Assembly (NCBI GenBank): GCA_963705515.1
Contig: CAVPJV010000008.1
Span: 124,001 to 188,000 of the forward strand
Source: Gaiellasilicea sp963705515
GTDB lineage: Bacteria; Actinomycetota; Thermoleophilia; Gaiellales; Gaiellaceae
Length of the DNA stretch: 64,000 nt
Direction of reading: 5' to 3'
Positions 33,877 through 43,007 of this stretch are shown here, piece by piece. The notes beneath the pieces are model-generated. The model did no database searches. It was not told the DNA's origin and saw only the letters and a list, made by a program, of their open reading frames with translations. Position 1 is the stretch's first letter, and each line of letters begins with the position of its first letter. Both the position numbers and the translations under genes were made by a program.

Positions 33877-33999
33877 TCCCGTAGCTCGCTGTCGCGGCTT
33901 GTCGTACGGGCCCGGAGGAGTGCGGCGTGCCATCTGAACTGGCCCGGCGTCTCGAACGAGGCCGCCCGGTTGGACTGATCACCCGGCGAGGCTCAGAGT

Positions 34000-35259
34000 G
34001 TGGACATGAGCCGACTGCCGGGGGTTGCAGCGCTTGTCGTGGTGTCGACGCTGTGGTTGCCCTCCGCCCGGCCGGGGACGGCCGATGCGGCGGAGCGGTT
34101 GCTGCCCAAGACCTGGCGGGCGGTCGACCTGGGGACGCTGGGCGGTCGCGACAGCTACGCGTATGCGATCAACGAGGCGGGACATGTCGTCGGAGCGAGC
34201 GAGACCGCGGCCGGCTCGACCCACGCCTTTCTCTGGACCGGGGGCCGTCTGCGCGATCTCGGCACCCTCCCGGGCCGGCGCTCGAGCAGCGCGGTCGCCG
34301 TGAACGACCAAGGCCAGGTCGCGGGCATCGCGTTCAACGGGTCGCCAAGCCGCCCGCAGGACGTGCGAGGGTTCTTCTGGCAGCGGGGGAGGATGCGCGA
34401 CCTCGGGACGCTCGGTGGACATCGCACCTGGGTGGCGGCCCTCAACGACCGTGGGCAGGTCGTCGGCCGGACCACTCTTCGCGCCCCCGCAGGCAGGGTG
34501 GGTGAGGCGTCTCGCGCCTATCTCTGGTCGGGTGGCCGGATGACCGACCTCGGCACGCTCGTCCGCGACGGCGCTCCGGAGGAACTCACCAGCTGGGCGG
34601 TCGGGCTCAACGACGGCGGCGAGGTGGTCGGCACGGCTGACGCCGGGGCGCCCGGGCCGCGACGCTTGACGGCGTTTGTCTGGCGCCGGGGAAGGATGGC
34701 GGATCTCTGCGGAGCCGCGACCAAGGGTGACGACTACGGGGTCGCGATCAACGAGCGCGGCCAGGTCCTCGCGGACGGAGAGGGGTTGCCGTCGTTCCTG
34801 TGCGCAGGAGGACGGCGAACCGTGCTCGGCCTGCTCGCCGGCTACCCGACGACCGCCGCCCTCAACGCGCGCGGTGAGGTGGTCGGCTGGGGTCTGAACT
34901 CCGCGCGGCTGGTGCGCGCGCTGCTCTGGCGGAGCAACCAGGTCGTCGAGCTGCCGACGCCGCGCGGCCTGCACAGCCTCGCCGTGGCGATCAACGACCA
35001 CGGGCTAGCGGCCGGCTGGATCGGCACGAGTACGCTGCGAGCCCGCGCCAAGCGCATGCGGGCCGCCGTCTGGGAGGACGGCCGGATGACCGAGCTGCCG
35101 CCGCTGACCGGCGGCGGCAGGACGACCGTCGCGGGAGGGCGGCTGGTGGAACCTGCGGGCGCCGATGTGATCAACGAGCGCGGCCAGGTCGCCGGGTGGG
35201 GCACGATCCGCGGAGGTGCCGTGCACGCGGTCCTCTGGTCACCCGCGCGCGCTCCGTGA
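34000..35259 (+). CDS. Secreted HAF-repeat protein
   Basis: A 419-residue exported protein. The signal peptide (VAALVVVSTLWLPSARPGTADA) is followed by seven or so HAF-type repeats, each of the form AxAINxxGxVVGxxxxxxGxxHAFLWxxGxMxDLGTLxG, e.g. YAYAINEAGHVVGASETAAG and GFFWQRGRMRDLGTLGGH. The repeats should form beta-propeller blades. Role unknown; such proteins are often surface or spore-associated in soil bacteria. The start may be GTG 34000 or ATG 34006. It stands alone between the arginase and the operon end. Confidence 0.8.
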   Translation: MDMSRLPGVAALVVVSTLWLPSARPGTADAAERLLPKTWRAVDLGTLGGRDSYAYAINEAGHVVGASETAAGSTHAFLWTGGRLRDLGTLPGRRSSSAVAVNDQGQVAGIAFNGSPSRPQDVRGFFWQRGRMRDLGTLGGHRTWVAALNDRGQVVGRTTLRAPAGRVGEASRAYLWSGGRMTDLGTLVRDGAPEELTSWAVGLNDGGEVVGTADAGAPGPRRLTAFVWRRGRMADLCGAATKGDDYGVAINERGQVLADGEGLPSFLCAGGRRTVLGLLAGYPTTAALNARGEVVGWGLNSARLVRALLWRSNQVVELPTPRGLHSLAVAINDHGLAAGWIGTSTLRARAKRMRAAVWEDGRMTELPPLTGGGRTTVAGGRLVEPAGADVINERGQVAGWGTIRGGAVHAVLWSPARAP

Positions 35260-35278
35260 AGGGTCCTCCGCAGGAGCT

Positions 35279-36202
35279 TTAGGCGCCTCCATCCGGCACC
35301 ACCAGCGTGCCCGCCGTGCCCGCGACGATCCCGACGGCGTCGTCCAGCGCGCCGATCCCGGCTGAGCCGCCGGTCGCCTCGACGAAGCGGCACGCGGCCT
35401 CGACCTTCGGGCCCATCGACCCGCTCGCGAACGAGAGGCTCCGCAGCTCGGACGGCGTGGCGCGCCGGATCGGCTTCGCCGCGTCCGTTCCCCAGTCGCG
35501 CATCACCGCGCCGACGTCGGTCAGCATGAGCAGGAAGTCGGCGCCGACACCCCGCGCGAGCAACTCGGCGGCGAGGTCCTTGTCGATCACGGCCTCGACG
35601 CCGTGCAGCGTCCCGGCGCCGTTCGTCGTCACGGGGATCCCGCCCCCGCCCGTGCAGACGACGACCGCGCCGGCGTCCACGAGCATCCGGATCGCGGACA
35701 GCTCCACGATCCGGAGCGGCTGGGGCGACGCCACGACGCGGCGGAAGTGGTCGCCGTCGCGGGCGATCGTCCACCCGAGCTCCCGCTCGAGCGCCTGCGC
35801 CCGCTCCTCGGTGTAGACCGGGCCGATCGGCTTCGTCGGCGCGCCGAAGGCGGGGTCCTCTCGGTCGACGACGACCTGCGTCAGGATCGTGACCGCCGTC
35901 CGTCCGGGCAGGCGGTTCCCGAGTTCCTGCTCGAGCACGTAGCCGATCATGCCTTCGCTCTCGGCGCCGAGGACGTCGAGCGGGTACGGCGGCACGTCGG
36001 TGTAGGCGAGCGACTGCAGCGCCAGCAGCCCGACCTGCGGGCCGTTTCCGTGGGTGAGCACGACCTCGTGCGACGCGGCAAGCGCGGCGACCGCCGCCAT
36101 CGCGTCGCCCGCGTGGCCGCGCTGCACCTCCGCGCTCAGCTGCTCGCCTCGCCGGAGCAGCGCGTTTCCGCCGAGGGCGACGACGATCCGCCGGCGCTTC
36201 AT
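35279..36202 (-). CDS. arcC: Carbamate kinase (YqeA/ArcC type)
   Basis: Transfers phosphate from carbamoyl phosphate to ADP, yielding ATP, CO2 and ammonia. The 307 residues show VVALGGNALL, EVVLTHGNGPQVG, QVVVDREDPAF with KPIGPVYT, VVCTGGGGIPV, the AVIDKDLAAELLA helix, LLMLTDVGAV and GSMGPKVEAACRF: a full-length enzyme with all nucleotide and carbamate contacts. Its ATG overlaps the stop of the YgeW-type carbamoyltransferase (ATGA). It is the last gene of the ten-gene operon, where it would recover ATP from the carbamoyl phosphate produced by the neighbour. Confidence 0.94.
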   Translation of the reverse strand: MKRRRIVVALGGNALLRRGEQLSAEVQRGHAGDAMAAVAALAASHEVVLTHGNGPQVGLLALQSLAYTDVPPYPLDVLGAESEGMIGYVLEQELGNRLPGRTAVTILTQVVVDREDPAFGAPTKPIGPVYTEERAQALERELGWTIARDGDHFRRVVASPQPLRIVELSAIRMLVDAGAVVVCTGGGGIPVTTNGAGTLHGVEAVIDKDLAAELLARGVGADFLLMLTDVGAVMRDWGTDAAKPIRRATPSELRSLSFASGSMGPKVEAACRFVEATGGSAGIGALDDAVGIVAGTAGTLVVPDGGA

Positions 36203-37212
36203 GACCGGTACCCGCCCATGGTGAGCGCGAGCAGGGCCTTCCCGGTGTGCATCCGGTTCTCGGCCTCGTCGTAGACGACCGACTGCGGGCCGTCGATCAC
36301 CTCGTCGGTCACCTCGTGGCCCCGGTCGGCGGGCAGGCAGTGCATGTAGAGGGCGTCGGGACGGGCGAGCGACATGCGGCGCGCGTCGCAGATCCAGTCC
36401 TTGTACCGCTCCGACTCCGCGAGTGCCGTCGTCTCGTCGGCGAAGGCGTCCAGCCGTCCCCACGACTTCGGATAGACGACGTCGGCGCCCTCGAACGCCT
36501 CCTCCATGGCGTCGACGAAGCTGACCGAGCCGCCGGACGCAGCAGCCGCAGCCTCGGCGCGCCGGCGCACCTCGGGCATGAGCTCCCAGCCCGGCGGATG
36601 TGCGACCACCACGTCCATGCCGAAGCGGGGCAGCAGGGTCGCGAGGCCCTGGGGGACCGACATCGGCTTGGCGTACGACGGGGCGTAGGCCCACGACACG
36701 GCCACGCGCAGCCCCTTCAGATCCTCGCCGCGCCGCTCGCGCAGGGTCATCAGGTCGGCGAGCGTCTGCGTCGGGTGGTCGACGTCGCACTGGAGGTTGA
36801 TCAGCGGGATGTCCGCCCAGCGCGCGATCTCCCGCATCCACGCGTTGCCCTCGTACGGGGCGAGGTCGTGGCGGATCGCCAGGCCGTGCCCGTAGCGGGA
36901 GAGGATGACGCCCATGTCCTTGGGGCTCTCGCCGTGGGCGACCTGCGTCTTCTCGGCGTCGAGATAGATCGCGTGGCCGCCCAGCTGCGTCATCCCCGAC
37001 TCGAACGCGTTCCGCGTCCGGGTGGATTTGTCGAGAAAGAGCATGAAGAGCGTCTTGTCGGGCAGCAGCCGGTGCGGCCGCCCCTCCTTGAACGCCGTCT
37101 TGAGCTCGCCCGCGACGGCAAGCGCCTCCTCGATCTCCTCGACCGTCCAGTCGAGCGTGTCGATGAAGTCGCGGCCCACGAGCGACGTGCGGTCGGTTGC
37201 CAGCTGGTGCAT
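36199..37212 (-). CDS. ygeW: YgeW-type knotted carbamoyltransferase
   Basis: A 337-residue member of the carbamoyltransferase superfamily, closest in my recollection to E. coli YgeW: FLDKSTRTRNAFESGM (carbamoyl-phosphate loop STRTR), AHGESPKDMGVILSRY, INLQCDVDHPTQTLADLM, VSWAYAPSYAKPMSVPQGL, VYPKSWG and ALYMHCLPAD. The SWAYAPSY segment and HCLPAD loop mark the YgeW kind rather than ornithine or aspartate transcarbamylase. In purine clusters it is thought to move the carbamoyl group of a ureido intermediate to phosphate, feeding the carbamate kinase encoded next. ATG start. Confidence 0.9.
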   Translation of the reverse strand: MHQLATDRTSLVGRDFIDTLDWTVEEIEEALAVAGELKTAFKEGRPHRLLPDKTLFMLFLDKSTRTRNAFESGMTQLGGHAIYLDAEKTQVAHGESPKDMGVILSRYGHGLAIRHDLAPYEGNAWMREIARWADIPLINLQCDVDHPTQTLADLMTLRERRGEDLKGLRVAVSWAYAPSYAKPMSVPQGLATLLPRFGMDVVVAHPPGWELMPEVRRRAEAAAAASGGSVSFVDAMEEAFEGADVVYPKSWGRLDAFADETTALAESERYKDWICDARRMSLARPDALYMHCLPADRGHEVTDEVIDGPQSVVYDEAENRMHTGKALLALTMGGYRS

Positions 37213-37215
37213 CGC

Positions 37216-39840
37216 TTACCTCGCTTTCGTCAGTTCTCGGTTATGACGGACGGGCTCGCGGAGACCGAGCAGGTCGTCCGGAAGGACGGGCACGCGGTTC
37301 AGCACCTGCCCGGTCGCCGCCCGGAGGGCGGCCACGATCGCCGGTGTCGCCGCGATCGTCGGGTGCTCGCCGATGCCCTTCACGCCATAGGGCGCGCCGG
37401 GCTCCGGGACCTCCACGAATGCCGTGACCACGGGCGGGACGTCGAGCGCGGTCGGGATCAAGTAACTCGTGAACGACGGGTTCTCGATCACGCCGCCGTC
37501 GAGTCGGAGCTCCTCCATCAGCGCCAGCCCCAGGCCGATCGCCACGCCGCCCTCGACCTGTCCCTCGGCCGCCTGGGGGTTGACCACGCGGCCGGCGTCT
37601 TGGGCGGCTGCGATCTGGACGACGCGCGCAAGCCCGAGCTCCTGGTCGACGTCGACGACCGCGCGCTCGGCGACGAAGCCGAAGGCGACGTGGATGTCGC
37701 CCTGCCCGTCCTCGTCGAAGCCGGTCGTGGGGCGGTGGCGATAGGTCGCCGTGCACGTGACCGGCTCCGGCGTACCTGCGGCGAGCTCCGCCTGCACGAG
37801 GCGGCAGGCCGCCTGCACGGCTCCTCCGGCCATGGTCGTCTGGCGCGACGCCGACGACGATCCGGCCGACTCGATCGAGGACGTGTCGGCCGGCGTCACC
37901 ACGACCCTCTCGACGCCGAGCTCCGTGCGGGCGATCTGCGCCAGCGCGGTGGAAAGCCCGTGGCCCGCGTCCACCGCCGCCGTTCGCACCTCTGCCTCGA
38001 GCCCCTGTGGCCCCGTCCTCACGGTCACCGTCGCGTCGGCCGAGTCGTCGAAGCCCTCGCTGAAGGCGATGTTCTTGAAGCCGAGCGCGAAGCCGACGCC
38101 GCGGGTGAAGCCTTGTGCCGGCCCGGTCTCGGGCAGCGGCAGCGCCGCACACGTCTCGATCACCTCGCGCACCGGTGCGCTGCCGGTCAGCACTTGGCCG
38201 GTGGGAAGGACGGAGCCGGTGTGCACGACGTTCTGCAGGCGCAGCTCGACCGGTTCGACGCCGAGCTTCGCGGCCAGCGCGTCCAGCGCCGACTCGTACG
38301 CGAAGCAGACCTGGGGCGCGCCGAACCCGCGCATCGCGCCGCAGGGCGGGTTGTTGGTGAAGACGGCGGTGCCCTCGATGCGGACGTTCGGCACCTCGTA
38401 TGGCCCGGCGGCGAAGGTCGACGCGTTGGCGAGCACGGCGCGAGAGGAGGACGTATAGGCGCCGCCGTCGAGGAGCAACCGGACGTCGGCCGCGACGAGG
38501 CGGCCGTCGCTCGTCGCCCCGTACCGGATCCAGATCCGCGACGGGTGCCGGTGAACGTGGCCGTGGAACGACTCCTCGCGGCCGTAGGCGATCTTGACCG
38601 GGCGGTTCGTCCGCAGGGCGAGCAGGGAGGCGTGGATCTGCGCGTGCACGTCCTCGCGCGACCCGAACGCGCCGCCGACGCCGGCGATCGCGACCCGCAC
38701 GCACTCCTCCGGCAGGCCGAGGCACGCCGCCACCTGCCGGCGGTCGCTGTGGATGAACTGCGAGATCGCGCGGAGCTCGACGCCGCCGTCGGCGGATGGC
38801 GTGGCGAGTGCGGCCTCCGGCCCCAGCGCAGCCTGGTCCTGCATCGGCGTCTCGTAGTAGCCCTCGACCCACACGTCCGGCTCGACGGCGTCGAGGTCAC
38901 CGTGCTCGATGTGGACGTGGCGGAGGACGTTGCCGCCCTCGTGCACGTCCGGCGCCTCGGGCCGGAGCGCCTCCTCCATGTCGGTGACGACCGGAACCGG
39001 CTCGTAGTCGACCTCGATCAGCTCGGCGGCCGCTCGGGCCTGCTCGAGCGACTCCGCGGCGACGAGGGCGACCGGTTCGCCCGCGTAGCGGACGACGTCG
39101 GAGGCGAGGACGGGCTGATCGGCGACCTCGAGCCCGAAGGTCGGCTCGCCCGGAACGTCGTCGGCGGTGAGAACCGCACGGACGCCGGGCGCCGCTCTCG
39201 CGATCTCCGTCGCGATCGAGTGGATTCGCGCAGATGCATGGGGACTCCGCAACGTGACGCCGAACAGCATCCCGTCGGCGCGGAGGTCGCTGCCGTACGT
39301 GAACTCGCCGGTCACCTTCGGCACGCCGTCGACGCGGCGCGCGCGCTCGCCGACGACGCCGTTCTCGACGGCCGGTGCGGCGGAGGCCTGACCAGCGGCG
39401 ACGTGAACGGCGTCGACGATCTTCTGGTACCCGGTGCAGCGGCAGAAGTTGCCCGCCAGCGCCTCGCGGATCTCGGCGTCGGTCGGGAAGGGGTTCCGTG
39501 CGAGCAGGTCGCTCGTCGCGACGACGAGGCCCGGCGTGCAGAAGCCGCACTGGACGGCGCCGGCCTCGACGAAGGCGTCCTGCACCGGACAGAGATGCTC
39601 GGCTGACCCGATCGCCTCGATCGTCCGGACGTTGCGCCCCTCCGCCTGCACGGCCGGGACGAGGCAGGAGCAGACCCGCTCGCCGTCGAGCCAGACGGAG
39701 CACGATCCGCACTCGCCTTCCTCGCACGCGTTCTTCGTGCCCGTCAGCCCCAGTTCGTCCCGCAGCAGGGTGAGCAGGCTCGTCGTCGGCGAGACCTCGA
39801 GCTCGTGCCGCATGCCGTTGACGGTCGTCCGGATCAACAT
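37216..39840 (-). CDS. Fused [2Fe-2S]/molybdopterin xanthine dehydrogenase (XdhD-like), copy 1
   Basis: An 874-residue molybdenum hydroxylase in which the iron-sulfur and Mo subunits are one chain. The N-terminus has both [2Fe-2S] clusters: C39, C44, C47, C59 and C98, C101, C133, C135 (ending NFCRCTGYQK). The Mo part starts near 165 and has GVGGAFGSRED, NPPCGAMRGFGAPQ, and the active-site glutamate in YGVKGIGEHP near the end. E. coli XdhD has this layout. The FAD subunit is encoded just upstream (7-base overlap). The substrate should be a purine or related N-heterocycle. Confidence 0.9.
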   Translation of the reverse strand: MLIRTTVNGMRHELEVSPTTSLLTLLRDELGLTGTKNACEEGECGSCSVWLDGERVCSCLVPAVQAEGRNVRTIEAIGSAEHLCPVQDAFVEAGAVQCGFCTPGLVVATSDLLARNPFPTDAEIREALAGNFCRCTGYQKIVDAVHVAAGQASAAPAVENGVVGERARRVDGVPKVTGEFTYGSDLRADGMLFGVTLRSPHASARIHSIATEIARAAPGVRAVLTADDVPGEPTFGLEVADQPVLASDVVRYAGEPVALVAAESLEQARAAAELIEVDYEPVPVVTDMEEALRPEAPDVHEGGNVLRHVHIEHGDLDAVEPDVWVEGYYETPMQDQAALGPEAALATPSADGGVELRAISQFIHSDRRQVAACLGLPEECVRVAIAGVGGAFGSREDVHAQIHASLLALRTNRPVKIAYGREESFHGHVHRHPSRIWIRYGATSDGRLVAADVRLLLDGGAYTSSSRAVLANASTFAAGPYEVPNVRIEGTAVFTNNPPCGAMRGFGAPQVCFAYESALDALAAKLGVEPVELRLQNVVHTGSVLPTGQVLTGSAPVREVIETCAALPLPETGPAQGFTRGVGFALGFKNIAFSEGFDDSADATVTVRTGPQGLEAEVRTAAVDAGHGLSTALAQIARTELGVERVVVTPADTSSIESAGSSSASRQTTMAGGAVQAACRLVQAELAAGTPEPVTCTATYRHRPTTGFDEDGQGDIHVAFGFVAERAVVDVDQELGLARVVQIAAAQDAGRVVNPQAAEGQVEGGVAIGLGLALMEELRLDGGVIENPSFTSYLIPTALDVPPVVTAFVEVPEPGAPYGVKGIGEHPTIAATPAIVAALRAATGQVLNRVPVLPDDLLGLREPVRHNRELTKAR

Positions 39841-40670
39841 CTCGACTCCATCGCCTCGGCGAACGCCCGTTGCGCGAGCACCTCGACGGCGTGGCGGCGG
39901 TATGCAGCCGATCCTCTGCCGTCGTCGATCGGGTGCGTGTCCGCGGCGGCCAGGTGCCCGAACCACGCGGCCGAGCCGTCGGGGGCGCTCCAGTCGAGCA
40001 TCTCCGCGAACTCCTCCGCGAGGCGCGCGCGCAGCACCGTCGGCGCGACCGACCCAAGCGCGAGCCGGACGCCGTGGGCCTCGTCGTCGAGCTGCAGGCA
40101 GACGCTCGCGACCGCGATCACCATCGCATTCCTGCGGCCGACCTTCGCGAACGAGCCGAACCCCGCGACCGGCGTCCACTCGACGCCGACGATCAGCTCG
40201 TTCGGCGCGAGCGCGGTGTGCTTCGGCCCGAGCAGGAACTTGTCCAGCGTCAGGCGCCGCGTTCCACCCCTCGCCGACGCCGTCACCACGCTCGCGTCGT
40301 AGGCGGCGAGCACCGGGATGCTGTCGCCGGCGGGGGAGGCCGTGGCGAGATTCCCGCCGAGCGTGGCCCGGTTCCGGATCTGCACCGAGGCGACCGAGCG
40401 CGCTGCCTGCACGAGCGGCCGAAAGTCGGTCAGCTCCGAGGCGATCCGGGCGAAGGTGACGCCGGCGCCCACGCGCACGACGCCGCCGACCGTCCCCCAC
40501 GTCTTCAGCTCGTCCACGCGGGAGAGATCGAGGAGTGCCCGTGGACGGATCCGGCGGGCGTTCACCTCGACCATCAGATCGGTGCCGCCGGCGACCGGCA
40601 GCGCCTCCGGATGCTCGGCCCGGAGTGCGAGCGCCTCCTCCAGCGAGCGGGGGACGAGCACGTCGTTCAC
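39834..40670 (-). CDS. Molybdenum hydroxylase FAD-binding subunit (YgfM/CoxM-like)
   Basis: A 278-residue FAD subunit that passes electrons from the iron-sulfur clusters to NAD or another acceptor. It reads VLVPRSLEEALAL, the FAD loop LPVAGGTDLMVEVN, then the second FAD segment VQIRNRATLGGNLATASPAGD and the C-terminal CO-dehydrogenase flavoprotein domain (FGSFAKVGRRNAMVIAVAS). Length is normal. The GTG start overlaps the stop of the upstream LLM gene by 4 bases. One FAD subunit serves two fused XDH chains in this operon. Confidence 0.92.
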   Translation of the reverse strand: MNDVLVPRSLEEALALRAEHPEALPVAGGTDLMVEVNARRIRPRALLDLSRVDELKTWGTVGGVVRVGAGVTFARIASELTDFRPLVQAARSVASVQIRNRATLGGNLATASPAGDSIPVLAAYDASVVTASARGGTRRLTLDKFLLGPKHTALAPNELIVGVEWTPVAGFGSFAKVGRRNAMVIAVASVCLQLDDEAHGVRLALGSVAPTVLRARLAEEFAEMLDWSAPDGSAAWFGHLAAADTHPIDDGRGSAAYRRHAVEVLAQRAFAEAMESRC

Positions 40671-41686
40671 ACGCGCACCGTCGCGAAGACGTCGATCATC
40701 GCCTCGACGTCGTCGCCGAGCGGGTAGAGCACCGGGCAGGTGCAGCCCGCGTCGACGTACTCCTGCACCTTCGCTCTGCAGTCGTCGGCGGTGCCGGAGG
40801 CGGTGATCAGCTGGACGACGTCGTCGGGGACGAGCGCCGTCGCGCGCTCGATCTGCTCGGGCGTCGCGGGCCAGGTGAGGACGGTGCCGATCTCGTCGAG
40901 GAGGGACTGGTCGACGCCGCTCGCCTTGCCGATGTGGGGCTGCTGCCCGAGGTACTGCGCGACGAGCTCGCGCGCCCTGTCGAGCGCCAGCGAGCGGTCC
41001 TCGTCGAGCGAGCAGACGACGAGCTGCGGCCTGTCGATCTCGTCGAGCGTCCGGCCGGCCCGCTCCGCCCCCGCCGCCAGGTGCTCGAGCGCCTCGGCGT
41101 CGTAACCGGGTCCGACCAGGTAGTTGAGGAGGACGCCGTCGCCGATCTCGCCCGCGAGCTCCATCATCTTCATCCCGGTCGTCGCGGCGATGTAGATCGG
41201 GACGTGCTTCGGCGAGCGGTCGCCGTGGACGATGTCGATCTCGATCTCGTCGACGTCGACGAACTCGCCGTGGAAGCTCACGCGCTCCATCGCCAGCAGC
41301 CGTCGCGTGACCTCGACCGTCTCGCGCATCGCCTGGACGTGCTTCCGGCGGTGGATCCCCACCTTCGCGGCGAGCGGGTCCCACCACGCGCCGATGCCGA
41401 GCATGATCCGCCCGGGCGCGAGGTCGTCGAGGGTCGAGAAGGTCGCGGCCAGCAGCCCGACGTTGCGGGTCCACGGATTGACGACGCCCGAGCCGATCCC
41501 GATCCGCTCGGTGACGGCGGCGAAGGCGGCCATCGGCACGGTTGCCTCCCGGACGAGGCGGCTCTCGGCCTGCCAGACCGCCTCGAAGCCGCACGCCTCC
41601 GCCCGCTGCGCATATCGCATGCCGTCGCGGATCGGGTGCTTGTCCTGCAGGTAGAGCGCTACACGCTCGTGAGCGGCGACGGCCAT
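40667..41686 (-). CDS. Luciferase-like (LLM) flavoenzyme inside the purine operon
   Basis: A 339-residue luciferase-like barrel, similar to F420-dependent methylene-tetrahydromethanopterin reductases. Segments: VALYLQDKHPIRDGMRYAQ, FEAVWQAESRLVREATVP, RIGIGSGVVNPWTRN, GRIMLGIGAWWDPLAAKVGI, VPIYIAATTGMKMMELAGEIGDG. The cofactor may be F420 or FMN. ATG start with AAAGGAG seven bases upstream and a 28-base overlap with the aminohydrolase gene; its stop overlaps the FAD-subunit start. In the E. coli cluster a large reductase (YgfK) acts among these genes; none is present here, so this enzyme may supply the missing redox step. Confidence 0.85.
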   Translation of the reverse strand: MAVAAHERVALYLQDKHPIRDGMRYAQRAEACGFEAVWQAESRLVREATVPMAAFAAVTERIGIGSGVVNPWTRNVGLLAATFSTLDDLAPGRIMLGIGAWWDPLAAKVGIHRRKHVQAMRETVEVTRRLLAMERVSFHGEFVDVDEIEIDIVHGDRSPKHVPIYIAATTGMKMMELAGEIGDGVLLNYLVGPGYDAEALEHLAAGAERAGRTLDEIDRPQLVVCSLDEDRSLALDRARELVAQYLGQQPHIGKASGVDQSLLDEIGTVLTWPATPEQIERATALVPDDVVQLITASGTADDCRAKVQEYVDAGCTCPVLYPLGDDVEAMIDVFATVRV

Positions 41687-43007
41687 CTCGGAGCTCCTTT
41701 CGGCTCGAACGGGTGGGGGCCGATCTCCTCCAGGCTCTTCCAGAGCCGCTCGGCCTGGACGCGCGCCAAGGCCGCCAGCTCGTCCTGGTCGACGCGGGTG
41801 AGCCTGCGGTCGAGCACGGCCCACTCGCCGCCGACCATCACGTCGCGGACGGTGCGGGACGAGAGGCCGAAGACCCAGTGGCCGGGGAAGCTGGCGTCGC
41901 GGACCGGCGCCGGGGCCGCGTAGTCGAGGACGACGAGATCTGCCGGAGCGCCGGGGACGAGCCGGCCGAGCTCCGGCTCGCCGAATGCCTCCGCGGCGAT
42001 CCGGGCGCTCTCGGCGAGACGCAGGAGCGGCCACTCCGCGCCGGCGGTGCGGTCGTCCTCGCGGAGGCGGAAGTAGGCGGCCCGGGACTCCTCGAACATG
42101 TCCGAGCCGATCCCGTCGGTGCCGAGCGCGACGCGCGGCCCGAGCGCTCGCGCACGCGCGCGCGCCCGATCGAGTTGTTCATGTTCGAGCGCGCGTTGTG
42201 GATCACCGAGGCGCTCGCGGCGTGGACGAGGGCGAGCTCGTGGTCGTCGAGATGCACGCCGTGGGCGAGGAGCGTGCGCGCGTCCAGCGCTCCGGCGTCG
42301 GCGAGGCGCTCCGCGACCCGCACTCCGTAGAGGCCGACCGCGTCGCGCTCGTCCGCCAGGTCCTCGGCCGCATGGACGTGCAGCCCGACGGCGTGCGCCC
42401 GGGCCGCGTCGGCGCACGCGGCCAGCGTCTCGTCCGAGAGGGTGAAGGAGGCGTGCGCGCCGATCATCCCGCGCACGAGCGGCGGCTGCTCCCGCTGGAC
42501 ACGCTCGGCGAAGCGCCGGTTCTCGGCCAGGCCGGCACGGGCGCGCTGCGGGCCGTCGCGGTCGCTCGTCTCGTAGCAGAGCACCGAGCGGGCGCCCAGC
42601 GAGGCGAGCGCGTCCGCGACCACGTCGAGCGCGCCGTCGATCGCGTTCGGGGAGGCGTGGTGGTCGACGAGCGTGGTCGTGCCGGAGAGGAGCGCCTCCA
42701 TCCCGCCGACGAGCGCGGATGCGCGCACGCCGTCCTCGTCGAGCGCGCGGTCGAGCCGCCACCAGACGCGCTGCAGGATCTGGACGAAGTCTTCCGGCGG
42801 CTCGAGCGCGTAGGGCATCCCGCGCGCGAGCGCCGAGTAGAGGTGCGTGTGCGCGCAGACGTTTCCGGGGATGACGAGGCAGCCGCTGCAGTCGCGGCGG
42901 GCGCCGCCGCCGGCGGCCGCGATCCGGCGGTCCCGCACGTGCAGGTCGACCGTCTCGACGCGCACCGGGTCGAGCGACGTCACGACGGTTGCGCCGCCGA
43001 GGATCAC
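41659..43007 (-). CDS. ssnA: SsnA-type aminohydrolase of the amidohydrolase superfamily (frameshifted)
   Basis: A metal-dependent deaminase related to guanine/8-oxoguanine deaminase and SsnA. From GTG 43007 the frame has ILGGATVVTSLDPVRVE, the metal pair in IPGNVCAHTHLYSALARG, GTTTLVDHHASPNAI, GMIGAHASFTLSDETL, LHVHAAED, and LAHGVHLDD. At 42150-42166, within a run of alternating CG, the frame is lost; the next frame continues with VALGTDGIGSDMFEESR (last metal Asp) and ADLVVLDYAAPAPV. One missing base joins them into about 450 residues. GTG overlaps the stop of the XDH gene upstream. In the pathway it would remove an exocyclic amino group. Confidence 0.82.

Noticed and set aside
36247..39606. 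A 1119-codon open frame on the plus strand
   Set aside because: It lies opposite the fused XDH and YgeW genes, its product is rich in Arg/Asp/His/Val as expected for an antisense GC-rich frame, and it has no recognisable domain.
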